Made by a program: the position numbers and the translations under genes. 64,000 bases of DNA from Seiridium cupressi (Eukaryota; Ascomycota; Sordariomycetes; Amphisphaeriales; Sporocadaceae). Positions 31,479-42,959 of the stretch are shown here, piece after piece (position 1 is the stretch's first letter; each line of letters begins with the position of its first letter). A model generated the notes under the pieces. That model ran no database searches, was not told where the DNA came from, and saw nothing but the letters and a program-made list of their open reading frames with translations. The DNA lies in NCBI GenBank assembly GCA_036674765.1, contig JARVKI010000109.1:1-64000 (forward strand). The letters are read 5' to 3'.

Positions 31479-34183
31479 TCTGGCTTCCCTTGCAGGAAGT
31501 GGCAGAAGGTTGCAAGAGCTATGGAAAAGTGTTAATATGCTAGTGGGGTGAAGGGAAGAATGTTTAGTGTTGATGCGTCAATTATGAGGGGGTGAGACTA
31601 GTGTTTTCGGGATCATGTTGTTCTTTACGGAAACCCCATGTTTGAATCAAATACACCGAATAATAAGAAAGCAGTGCTTTGACACCAGACTTACATCAGA
31701 GGAATCAATACCCTTTTTCTAAGGTTGAATTACAGGCAAGGTTAAGGCGTGGATAATCACACAAGCCAACGACTTTGGTTGGTGACTGTTGGTAAGTTGG
31801 TTCAAGGTGTAGCTATAGTGAGTTGTAAGACGGGTGTGGGTCGTCTAGCCGGATTCAGACTAGGTCAAGGATCTAAGCCGAAATAGTCAATTAGCAGCTG
31901 CAAGAGAACATTCGACGTTAACGAAGGCGACAGAGATGGTGATGTGGTTCATGTGAGCTGGAAATGATTAGAGAACTGCTCCAAAGGGTTGAAGCGAGGC
32001 TGGAGGTTCCGTTCAACTAGTTCGAAAGCCGGATCTCTCCTATATCAGCCTTGATGTCGAGATCCAGTCAGATATCCAACCAAGCGGTGTTGGTCGGGTC
32101 TTTGACCAGCATTTCTCCAGGGCAGTTCCCGGACTGGGTTGGGCGCGTGGGAGGTCGATTGGATTCAAGTGCTCTTAGATCGTGCTTCTGCCATCGAAAT
32201 TTCTTGTCTTAAGTGACTTTAGAGGAAGGGACGCGGACAGAATCCATCCGGTGTGCTGATCTATCAGGTGTGTAGCAGTGCGCCTGCGGCTGCGGCAGTG
32301 GTTGCTGAGTGCTGTCCGTGGCCGCTAGCCCCGAGCTTTAGAGGACGCGGGTTTCCGGGGGTTCGTGTGGTCCTGGTAGCTTGAGCAGTGCAAGTTCCTG
32401 GTGCAGGCCAATTCAGAACTGAAGAATTTGATGTGGATGTCCACAGTGTATTCAAGTTGTCTGTTATGTCTCGCGCCCAATTTCACTCTCCCTCCATTGC
32501 GGTGGGAATTTAGATGAGTTACTTGAAGGCTTGTTTGATGGCTCTCCTTGCTTGTGAACGAAGTCGGCCTAGCTTGGCGGCGAACGCCTCTGCAGGCTGA
32601 AGACGCACATTCGCTCGCTGGGCCCTTCAATCACCACCTGCGCAGACCCCTGCCACTCTCGCAATTCACTGCTGCAAGCTCTGGCTGCGAGGCTCTCGCG
32701 CGCATGATGAACAGCAAGGTGACTGGCGTATAACATGCATACTAAACATTTGATAGACCGGGCCGGGGAGGATGTGCAGTAGGTTCAGTGCTGGGGGACT
32801 GGGGAGGGGAGAGATTCAAAGTTATTCATACCCGTTGTGGCCAAATTGCGGATCCTTACCGCTGAGGGCAACTGGTTCTTTGCTGTTTTCTTTGCGCGAG
32901 AAGCCGAGAGATTATGCTCGTTCCTCATTTACTCTCTTAACCTGAGAGGTGCGTAACAGTTACAACAATGACCTCTGCCGGCGGTTTGAGAGGCAGTGAC
33001 AAGTTGGGAGCCGGATGACAGTCTAAAGTTCAAATGACGACCAGGCCAATTCAGTCGGCGTCGCCAGATGCCCGCCCAGTCCAGAAGCCCAGCGAAAATT
33101 GACAGATGATTAAAACGGCCTGCTCTGCAGACTGCACCAGGTATTGTGAGTTGGTCTAGATTGAGAATTATTAAAGACCGTCCTGATAACCCTCCTGTTG
33201 ATGGGCGACAGATGCGATTAATGAAGATGGCGATGGCCGAAGAGGGACGTGTTTTGCGATGACAATGGGAGAAGAAGAGAGATTGGGGAGCACGAAATGG
33301 CTGGGCTGGGAGGGGAGAAAAGCCAAAGCAAAGCAGCACAAAGTGCCCTGGCGCTTGATCGCAGCGACAAGTGTGGAGGGGGGTGAGCCAGCTGGCGCCT
33401 GGCGGCTGGTTCAGAACAGATCAGAGCTCGCCAGCAGTCATCTACCGGCATGTACATACGGAGGTAGCACGAGCGCCGTCCATGCACATTAATGGCGTCG
33501 GCCGAAAGCGAGCGAGCGAGCAATCAGCCAACTCCAAGGGCCACTTTTGATCTGGGATCCGACATTGCCATGCTGTCACACTTTCGCTTACGCACCCGGA
33601 TCAGGGCTAGCCGGGCTCCAAACAGAAGCGACTGGTTGCACAAGAACATCGCGCGTGCTGTAAGGTACCTCGACGAAACTAATACCGTAGGTAGCACTAC
33701 TGTCGCCAGTGGCAGATTCGCGTCCCGGAACATCAAAGTCTCCGTTATCCGATATCCCTGGCTGCCCTCTCAGCACCAAGCTCAATGGACAGCTGTCAAC
33801 CGTTGAGTGTGAGCTGATGCTGCAGGAACAGTTGAACAAGCTTCCAGGCTTTGAAGCGTCCCGCAGAGTTGCCTGTTTACCAATAATGACAGCAAAGCAA
33901 TTGCACATTGGCAACTCCTGACATTTGTACCCTCTGCTCTAAAATAGCAATTCCTGGCTCGAAATAGGACGCTCCTTCAACCGACAGTGAACGACTAATT
34001 AGCCTCGTAGCGAATTGCAACTTCCACATGCATCATTTGGCCTGCCCCACCACGTCCATGTCCAGTTCATTTGCACATACCAGTACCACGTAAACAGGAC
34101 AGAAGCTCCCGCAACCAAACGCCATAGCTTCTCCGACCACTTGGGGCATACCAGTCTCTCCCGGCTTATAGAAGGGCCCCAAC
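31479..34183. other. Long divergent intergenic region
   Basis: 2.7 kb between the divergent PNUTS-like and SLY1 genes. Open frames here are low-complexity and lack conserved motifs. It probably holds long 5' leaders and both promoters. Confidence 0.6.
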
Positions 34184-36417
34184 ATGGCCGCCAAGGCAGA
34201 CTCCCTGCGCGACCGGCAGATTGCTTCTCTCAAGAAGATCCTCAATCTCAACCAGGCCGCCGACCAGAACGACGATGATGAGCCGCATGCGAACGGCACA
34301 TCAGCAGGTGCAGCACCTTTATTGACGTCCGAGGGAGAGCCAATATGGAAGGTCCTCGTGTTCGACGACCTGGGTCGCGATGTCATCAGTAGCGTGCTGA
34401 GAGTAAGCGACTTGCGCTCCCTAGGAGTTACCATGCACATGTAGGTCTTGGTGCGAACACCTCTTCTGCCTCACTCCATCACTGCTCACACCATGTCATC
34501 AGGCACCTCTCCGGGTCCAGACATCCCATACCCGACGTGCCAGCCATCTATCTCCTCGAGCCGAGCCCAAAGAACCTCGAATCCATAACCAGCGATCTTC
34601 AGAAGGGTCTCTATTCGCCCGCATATATCAATTTCACCTCCTCGATACCCAGACCACTATTAGAAGACTTTGCCTCCCAAACGGCAACAGCGGGCACTGC
34701 TGAACACATTGCTCAGCTTTACGACCAATACTTGAACTTTGTCGTTTCTGAACCCGATCTATTCAGCTTGGGGATGCAAAAAGAGAACACGTATTGGGCG
34801 CTCAACAGCGCAAAGACAAAAGATGAGGAATTGGATCATGTCGTGGACAAGATTGTCAGCGGCCTGTTCAGCGTCGTTGTCACCATGGGCGTGATACCCA
34901 TTATAAGGTGCCCGAAGGGGGCTGCTGCAGAGATGATTGCCGCAAAGCTAGACAGGAAACTCCGAGATCATGTTCTCAACTCGAAGGACAACCTTTTCTC
35001 TTCGAACACACGCCCTACCTCTTCAGCAAGCACGCCTGCATCCAGACCAGTGCTGATCATCCTTGATCGAAACGTGGATCTCAACCCAATGCTTTCACAT
35101 TCTTGGACATATCAATCTTTGGTGCATGACGTTCTCAATATGAAGCTCAACCGCATTACGATCGAGACACCAGTCGACGAGCAAAACCCTACCAAAGGAG
35201 TTTCAAAGAAAGCCTATGACCTCACGGCCACCGACTTCTTCTGGGAGAAGAATGCTTCTATGCCGTTCCCACAAGTCGCCGAGGATATCGATGCCGAATT
35301 GACACGGTACAAGGATGATGCTGCGGAGATCACCAAGAAAACAGGCGCTTCTTCGATAGAGGATCTCCAGAATGATACCAGTGCCAGCGCTCAACACCTC
35401 AAAGCTGCCATTACCCTATTGCCTGAATTAAGAGAAAGGAAAGCTGTCCTTGATATGCATATGAATATATTAGCCGCTCTACTTACGGGCATCAAGAACC
35501 GGCAGTTGGATAGCTACTTTCAAATGGAGGAGGATGTGATGAAGCAAACAAAAGCGCAGGTTATGGAAGCTATCAAGGACGAAACCAGGGGCAATCAGCC
35601 ACTGGACAAACTCCGTCTCTTCATTATCTGGTTCTTGAGTACGGAGCACGAAGTAAGTCGTGCGGACTGGACACAATTCGAGGAGGCTCTGAAGGCGGCA
35701 GGCGCGGACACCATGTCGCTCGCGTATATCAGACAGTAAGCAGTAGCTAGCCCTGGTCGATTGCATTGCTAACCGTAGTCCAGAGTTCGAGCCACCACAA
35801 AAATGACACAGCTAACGACCATCAACAACCCATCACAGCCTGCCACGCAAGCAGGCTCCGACCTTTTCGGGCGCTTTTCAAATCTATCGTCACGGCTTAC
35901 AGACAGAGTCAAGGATGCTGGGGTAACACTACCGGGCGGTTTCAATCTCGACTCGCTAAGCGGTGCCCTCAAGAATCTGATCCCGGTGAATCGCGACTTG
36001 ACCATCACCAAGATCGTCGAGTCTGTCATGGATCCCCAGACGGCTTCTAGTTCGGCATTAGCGAAGACTGAGGGCTACATGTTCTTCGATCCTAGGAGTG
36101 CGAATGCCAGAGGCACGATGCCAACTCCAAGTGCCGTCAGAGCGGGCACCGGTAGCACGCCAGGTGGGCTGCCTGGCACACAAGGCCCCGGTATGGCTGC
36201 ATCGTTCGGGCAACGACGCCAAGGATATACCGACGCCATTGTGTTTGTGGTGGGAGGCGGCAGCATGGATGAATACGGAAACTTGCAGGAATGGATCAAC
36301 CGGACAGGCGGTGAAAGAGCCAAGAAGAGGGCCATCTATGGTGCAACAGAAATCATGAACGCCACTGAGTTTGTCCAAGGTCCGCTCGCAAGCCTGGGAC
36401 AGGAGGTCGGGAGCTAG
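34184..36417 (+). CDS. sly1: Sly1, Sec1/Munc18 protein for ER-Golgi fusion
   Basis: Three exons (34184-34440, 34503-35735, 35784-36417) give 707 residues. The start MAAKADSLRDRQIASLKKIL is typical of Sly1, as is VTMHMHLSGSRHPIPDVPAI across the first intron. The SM-protein body follows, with LIILDRNVDLNPMLSHSWTYQSLVHDVL and, near the end, GYTDAIVFVVGGGSMDEYGN. Sly1 binds the syntaxin Sed5/Ufe1 N-peptide and promotes SNARE assembly for ER-to-Golgi and intra-Golgi transport. It is an essential housekeeping gene in yeasts. Introns of 62 and 48 bp; the second uses the CCAG acceptor at 35781-35783 rather than the nearer TAG because only that keeps the frame. Length matches the family (about 650-710). 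Confidence 0.95.
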
Positions 36418-37002
36418 TTGGCCAATTGAGTTTGGTGCGGGGACTTTCAAGCAAATAATAGCGTTTGACCAAATTTGTTGTCATTGTGCACTAGACTCGC
36501 CACATGATAAACAAGCAACTAGAAGTAAACAAGTATGATTCAATGAGCTGTAAAGACAAGTAACACAAGAAGGCTTTAGTAATCTTGATTATGGTGTTCT
36601 GGTTTGCACCGAAGGTCGGTAAATGCGTGGGGGGGTGCGACCCCTTCTCAGGAGAGCATTCCCATTAAGGCTGCCAAAACGTTTGTCATCTCAAAACCTT
36701 ACAGATAGCATGCTCTAGTCTAGACTAGTATTCGATCCCAGAGTCTTCACTTGTATAGTTATCATGCCACTGGTAAATTTGATTTTTTTTCGGTTATCCC
36801 AAAACAGAGCTCGCACGCTACAGCTAGATTCAGTACGTCGTAGTCCATGAGAATTATTTTCAGACATAGGGCATTAATCATGAAACAGACACGCCTCAAT
36901 AAAATGCAGGAATGGCGACGAGAATATTCCGTCCTTAGGATGATATGCCAGGACCAGTTTGGAAACTAAGGGGAAATGTTATTGTGGATATAATATACTC
37001 TT
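36418..37002. other. Intergenic 3' flank of SLY1
   Basis: Short open frames only. Contains small homopolymer runs (G6 near 36630, T8 near 36783). No gene seen. Confidence 0.6.
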
Positions 37003-37434
37003 TCAGTTCCGGACCATGTTTTTAAGTTGTCTGCGTTCCATGCTGCTGAGACCTCTTATGATTTTTTCCAAGTTCATCGAAGTCCATTTTCTGGCCTTTT
37101 GACCTGGTTCTTCGGCCTGAGGATGAATCAGGAAGAAGCATATGCCTGTCAGCGTCGACCCGGATCTGGCAGTAATCATCAAGAAACCACTACCTCTGGT
37201 GTAAGATGGGCTTACTCCAGGCCGTCCTGAGAGAGTCAGGATTTGGACCTCAACACGCTCATCCTCGTTGGTAGTTTTTCGAATGGCGTTCATGATTTTA
37301 GTCCCCCAAGACTCGAACCATCCAAGGCAACAACCAAGCAAAATCATTGCCCTCAGAAGAAAAAGTCCCTTATTGACACGTCGAAGGACTGATTGTTCGG
37401 CATTGGACGCGGACGATGAGATGGTAGAAGTCAA
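37003..37434 (-). CDS. Doubtful hypothetical protein
   Basis: A 143-codon open frame. Part of it looks coding: one hydrophobic segment (FLLRAMILLGCCLGWFESWG), then RKTTNEDERVEVQILTLSGR just before an in-frame GTAAGC donor, and a charged tail (ARKWTSMNLEKIIRGLSS) after a CCTCAG acceptor. If that intron is used, the middle third is removed. No family recognised; it may be a gene piece or chance. Confidence 0.3.
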   Translation of the reverse strand: MTSTISSSASNAEQSVLRRVNKGLFLLRAMILLGCCLGWFESWGTKIMNAIRKTTNEDERVEVQILTLSGRPGVSPSYTRGSGFLMITARSGSTLTGICFFLIHPQAEEPGQKARKWTSMNLEKIIRGLSSMERRQLKNMVRN

Positions 37435-37929
37435 TATTTCAGTACAATGGATATGGCAACCTCATGAAGACCCTGAAAATGTTCGGTATCAAATCCTAAG
37501 ATTCATAAAGTACACCTGTGCTCCACCAAGTCACCACCAGAGGATGGAGCGACTGCAAATGCAGGCATGATGGCTGATCCACTTCATGTGGTCAAATTGA
37601 TTTACTCGGTTTGTAATACGACTGGGCTGGCTCGATTCACCAACGACATGGCCATGACACGAAGCGCAAGGCCTTGAGAAAGTGATGAGGTCTACGCTAT
37701 CTGAGCATGTCGAAGCAGACATAATATCTAGGGATGGGTGGCATAATTCTCAGTCAAGAATAGCTGCAAACATTAAGTAGTGTGGCAGGTTTCATGGAGT
37801 CTATCGACCACTGGAAGAAAGCTGCAGCGTGGACTGTAGGGTCCCGCTGTCGAGCGAAACGCCAGGACTGGCGCTGGGAAGGTGGACGCATGATATCATT
37901 ACTCTCTGTTCTGAATGCACAAAGAATTC
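37435..37929. other. Intergenic
   Basis: No supported coding sequence. Confidence 0.5.
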
Positions 37930-38827
37930 CTACGATATTGTGAACGTTTGCTCTGGTGTAGATGGCATAAATCTTCGAGTATATTGATAACCTAACCTAG
38001 ACAGGTAAGCAGTGCAGGGTTTCTGTCGTCGCTTAGCCTCTCGTCTTTCCTCCGGCAGTTGCTGCTCATCCCTTTGACGCCTTTTGTTCTGTTTGAACAC
38101 GTTCAACGCCGTTTGTGGTCTGCTAACTTTAGACCTGATATTTCCATCCAGCGCGCTACCTCCCCAGGTAACATTCTTTTGCACTTCCTTTGGCCCAAAC
38201 TCGAGTGACACCATTTCGCTCGAGGCAGTTGGGGGGGACAGTCCTCTCGACCACCCCTGTGTTATGATCGATTGTCGAATCAACAACTCGCGCATGCGCT
38301 CGTTTGATTTGATCGCTCAGAAGGCGGTCCCCTTGTCGTCTATCCGATTCCTCCGCAACCAGTTTCCTCCTCAGCGCTTCGGCTCGTTGAATCTTTGCCT
38401 CTGACCGATCGATATATGAAATATACGCACCATCATTACTGTTTTCCACACGACACCGGCCTTCCCGGCCTAGCCACTGGACGAACGCAGTAAGTGAGTC
38501 CCACTGAGTCGTGTTCATGCGGACGTGATCCCGGTCTGCGATGTACGTCTGGTAGAAGCGATTGGAATGCACCCACTTCTCCTGATGGTTGAGCGACAAT
38601 AAGTTGAGGAAGCTAGACCGGAATCGTTGCGAAGCTTCGGGGGTAAATTTTGCCATGTCGATGGATTCTAGTTTCCTCGTATGGCCCTCTGAAAGGGTAT
38701 GTTGTTTGAACGCGTTTTCGTCTCTGCAGTTCTTTCGACATGGAGAGCAATGGAAGTTAAGCGGAGTTGATCCTTGAGATTTCATCCGTTTGTTGAGGGA
38801 TCGCGGTGAGCCTGATTTCTGCGCCAT
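37930..38827 (-). CDS. Kin17-family zinc-finger protein, frameshifted
   Basis: The frame from 38827 gives a C2H2-like finger (FHCSPCRKNCRDENAFKQH, then SEGH: C-X2-C-X12-H-X5-H) and a winged-helix region with VRMNTTQWDSLTAFVQWLGR and RVENSNDGAYISYIDRSEAK, both hallmarks of Kin17/Rts2 nuclear proteins (RNA and curved-DNA binding, linked to splicing and DNA repair). As written it stops at 38156 after 223 codons. The family-like continuation (EMVSLEFGPKEVQKN, then TALNVFKQNKRR) lies in the next frame and runs to 37930. The switch falls at a run of seven G at 38231-38237; six would keep one frame of about 300 residues. The defect is either an assembly error or a real lesion. The extreme C terminus is uncertain. 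Confidence 0.75.
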
Positions 38828-39460
38828 GGTAGTCTTCAGTTATTCGCGTGGTCGATGATAGCAACTTCTTGGCGTGCAAAAACAAAGTGTATGCCTATGA
38901 ATGGTGCAGAGCGTGGGAGACAGTTTACCAGCAGCACTTGGTGCACAAGACGCGGTCTTTATATATGGCCAAGGGGATAGAGACAGAGATTTCACAACTT
39001 CGGGGTTTGAGCGCATATCCGACGACGAGTAAATTAGCGACTCCCATGGTTGGCGGAAACTCGGAATGGCGAAGAGAAAGTTAACTTCCATTAAGGTATA
39101 CTTCAAAATTCTAAACCGATTAAGCGTCGGCTGTCAGTTGCTGGAGCTGATTCCACCCTCTCGCCCCCGTTTTCCAAAAACGAACGAAACAACCGTACAC
39201 AATTCGACTTCGGCTCCCAGCTATATGAGCATGCTCGGCAGCTTTCGTGTTCCGAACGAATGTGATCTTTTATTGCATCCCAAGCCTTCGATTTGCGGCA
39301 AACCATAACAGGTACGTTCAGGGGTAGGTGCCCCGTGCAGTCAGATCATATAGGGACACGATGACCAACCGCCAGTAAGGACCATAGGAATGATATATAA
39401 ATAAATTAAACCACGAATAAGACATTTCCAAATCAATAAAGACAATTTGACGAATGTAAC
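38828..39460. other. Intergenic, partly AT-rich
   Basis: Promoter side of the Kin17-like gene, then an AT-rich stretch at 39385-39480 bordering the gene relic at 39461. No gene seen. Confidence 0.55.
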
Positions 39461-39985
39461 TTAAATATAATAAAAGGCAATAAATGCCTCATCGTCTAAG
39501 GACCTATTTATAACTTCGTTATCGCACCAGGCTGCCAATTCCTCTTCGTCGCTACAATCGAGAATCATGTCCCACTGTCTCTCAATCTCATCCCATAAAG
39601 GCGACGCGCTTAAATGGGCTTCAACGGCATCCTAAGCGTAACCAGGCCAACCATATTGCCGCAAAACAAATAAATCGCCGAAAGCCAGAGGGGAACTGTA
39701 GGCCACCCGAACTTCAGTGGTCGAAGGATTAGAGTCGGGCTCGTTACTGGGCTCGTTAGTATCCTCGACCTCGACCAATATACTAAGTGACTGTCCCAGG
39801 AATATTTGTAGATTAAGGCCAGGGTATGAGCTGGCCCCGAATGCGTGGAAGATGTCGTCGTCAATATCGACCAGAAACTGGCTATATCTCCATAACTGAC
39901 GGATGACAACATAGTCGAATTCGAAACTCTCTACGAAGAGCAGAATATATTCCTGCGATAGATGAAAATGTACCTGGGAGGCCTG
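39461..39985 (-). pseudogene. Unrecognised protein fragment directly after chitin synthase
   Basis: Immediately after the chitin synthase TAG (39988-39986) the same frame stays open for 117 codons, has one TAG (39634-39632), then continues 56 more codons to a TAA at 39461. The sequence looks like real protein: ESFEFDYVVIRQLWRYSQFL, DIDDDIFHAFGASS, LAFGDLFVLRQYGWPGYA, and after the stop SPLWDEIERQWDMILDCSD. No ATG lies in the first 117 codons. The internal TAG could come from a CAG by a RIP-type C-to-T change. It is most simply the 3' part of an unrelated gene inserted against the chitin synthase; a readthrough extension is less likely. Family unknown. Confidence 0.5.
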
Positions 39986-42959
39986 CTATACTCCCCTGAA
40001 CATTCGCACGATCAAGAACCACAGGGCACCGATGAATTTGAAGCCGCTGAGCACGGCCACACTCCACAAGACAACAGTCATGTAAGTCGAGGCGCGCGCG
40101 TCGCTGTCTTCGTCTGCCGTAGTGCTGAGGTCCTCAAGTCCAGCGGTACTGAGGACCACCGCGCACAGGCCAAAGTTGGTGATCATCCATATAAGAACGA
40201 CGAGAGTTCGGATCCATCGGTAGTAGTCCATTTGCGCCTCTGCGAGCTGTGCTTCCGTGGGTGGCTTCTTAATCACGACGTGCTTCTTGGAGAACACGGC
40301 GAGCTCACGCTGGTAGGCCGCGTTCAGGTCACCCTCGTCCGGCAAATCGGTCTTACCCTTGCCATCCTTGGTGTCGACAGTCGGCAGCTCGTCAGGCTTG
40401 TCGTCTCCCTTGGTTCCCCAGGAGATATCGTGCGTGTTGCAGAAAGCGTAAACATTGAGAACATTGGTATAAGTGGGCGTGAGGAGCAGGTATTGCAGGA
40501 AGGACGTAAGCATATGCCAAGGATCGAACATCATCAGCGAGGCGATCAACCACAAGCCGTATGTCGAAAGTGTCGATACAATGAGCGAGGAGAAGACCTT
40601 GTTCTTGAAGAGGTCGCTGATATTGAATCCTGACGCGACCTGCGCTTGAACAGCCTTGACTGCAATAAACACGGCAGCGAATGTAAGATATCTAGAGACG
40701 TGTCAGTTAAAAGGGCCACGGTTAAACGGAGGCAAAAAGATTATTTCTTACATCATAATGACACACCAGAAGAGCACCATGGCGGTATACAGTTTGCCAG
40801 AACCAGCAGGTCGGTTGCCCAGCGACAGGACGAAGCAAGCAATCAAGGAGATACCGTAGAACCATTCGAATACAACACCAAGAATGCTTCCGACATTGCC
40901 GAGGAGATCGTCTCCACCCAAACTAGTTGTCAAAATCTTAAAAACCAGGAAGAAATTGCCAATAGCAAACCAGGCGAAGACCATGTTGACAGTCTGGAAG
41001 ATGAATTCCACGAAGAACATGATCTTGCGCATGAATGAGTGGTCGGACCGGAAGAACTCGTAGAAGTGGGCAATGGCGTAGATGGCAGCGAAAAATGAGC
41101 CGTTCAGCCAACGACGGCGTTGCAGGATCAGCTCTGTCACGGTGTCCGGCACATCGGTCTCGCCCGTGGCAGACTTGACGTACTGCAGGATCCAGTGGCA
41201 GTTACGCTTGGTGACCAGCTCGAAACAGAGAATACGATCTTCGGCGAGGTACATGTTGGCGGTAAACACACCGGCACCAGCGCCGTGGAGAGTCTCGCCC
41301 TTGAAGTACTTCTCCAGTGGGCCTAAGCCGTTCTTATCGTTCTGGAGAGCGACATATCGGTAGGCGGAAAAAGCACCCGGCAAGACCGAGATGAAGCCAA
41401 AAGCCGATTCCAGGGGCTTGTCAAGGATGTTACTCATCTTGTACTCGAAATTCTGCGTTGCGACCAGCGGGTTCAGAAGATGCTTGCCACCGGTACCCAA
41501 CATGGCTTTGATCTCACCACAAGCTCCAGCGCACATGGGCTCCAGATCAAACGCCTTCCATAAGTGGTAAATCGAGTTACCACCAGGCCGTGTGCCAGCA
41601 TCGATGAGCACACAAATGTTGGGGTTCAAAACTCGCCCAAAGGCTTGGAAGAACCATCTGTGTGAGTTGATCTTCTTCTGGTTTTTCTCCTTCAAACAGA
41701 ACAGCATCTGCACGGGCTGTTTCTTGGGAATGAGCTGGACCACATCATTCTTGATGGTCATTCCGACTTGGGTGGTATACTCATAAATGTGGGAGGTGAC
41801 GTCCTTGCCGTTGACTTGCTGTTTGGCAATACCGTCCTGGTAGACGCCCATACCGGCAAGAAGAGCTCTTGTCCTTGGGTTGATCTTGGCACGACCGTCG
41901 CTGACGACGCATACCACGATCTTCTTCCAAGCATCAGGGCCCCATGTCTTGCTCTCCTTGCGGCTGCACATGTATTCAACGTTCTTTAACACACCAACCA
42001 TGGTCCGCGCAAAGAGGATGTCGTCTTCGTTGTACATGGTTACGACAATAAAAAGCTCGGTGTGGCGGGGCTTGCTAAAAAGCCTCTGGCGCAAGGTGAA
42101 GTTCTCGTCGAAAAAATCCTTGGGATCGCAAGTTGCCGCAGTATATCGCATGTGAGTGAACTCGTCTCGCTCGCCATGGGGCAGCTGGTTGAGGAGATTG
42201 GAGGGGATCGGACAATCGAGAACCAAATTGCCACGGTACAGCAGCACCTGCTTCACCGTCTTCCACCTCTTGATTGGCGCAGCATTCTGCTGGGCGTGAG
42301 GGTCGTCGCGATACGGGTCTTGCGCTTGACCATGTGCGTATGAGTCGTTCTGCTGGAGCATGGGCCGTGAATCGTCTAATTGGTAGCCTTGATGCTCCTC
42401 GTATGGGGTGACGCCCGCAGGTGTCGGCTCGTAGGGCTGGTTGAAGTAGGCATCGTGATGTTGGTCTGGGTTGACACCATATTCCGAACCGTAGCCATGA
42501 CCCGGTGCGTTGTAAGGACTTTGCGAAAGGTTGTCCATAGAATGAGCCGCGTGCAAAGGCAGATTGTCACTCGGCGTGTATCGGCCAGGGCCGGCGGGAA
42601 TATCGAGGTTCGAGTGCGAAGGCGCAGCGTGCTGGCCGTACGGCACTTCGTCAAGCTGATACCCATGTTGTAATGGGTGACCTGGCGAGGGCGTCCTCCC
42701 CGGCGCACCCATTCTGTGGTTGTCCATTGTAGGATCGTAGTAATCGTCGTCTAACAATTTGTGTTAGAACGATGCCAATAAATGCTAGGCGTGTCTGGCA
42801 ATAGCGAGTATGCTATAAAGTAACATTGACTCGAAAAACAGAAGAGAAGAGTGGGAAGTATTGTTACACGGTGAATGAGTCGCTACTCAGGTACAAGAAT
42901 GCGTTTAATGGGAAAGCACGACGAGCAGGGTGAAACTTGCCTATCCGATTATATGACAT
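39986..42959 (-). CDS. Chitin synthase, class I/III type
   Basis: Three exons (42959-42941, 42750-40752, 40691-39986) give 907 residues. The cytosolic N terminus is Pro/His/Tyr-rich. The catalytic family-2 glycosyltransferase domain shows [20 protein letters not shown], then [20 protein letters not shown] and the product-binding [15 protein letters not shown]. About seven membrane segments follow. The enzyme polymerises UDP-GlcNAc into chitin at the plasma membrane. Sequence style and length suggest class III, but I and III are hard to separate by eye. The start is a 19-nt exon (MSYNRI plus one base) joined by a 190-bp intron whose donor is GC (G/GCAAGT), restoring the family-typical MSYNRIDDDYYDP. 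Without it there is no ATG before MDNHRMG. Intron 2 is 60 bp. Confidence 0.93.

Noticed and set aside
39986..39988. Programmed stop-codon readthrough of chitin synthase as the main explanation
   Set aside because: TAG CAG lacks the full known readthrough context, the extension has another stop, and the normal family C terminus is already complete at the TAG.
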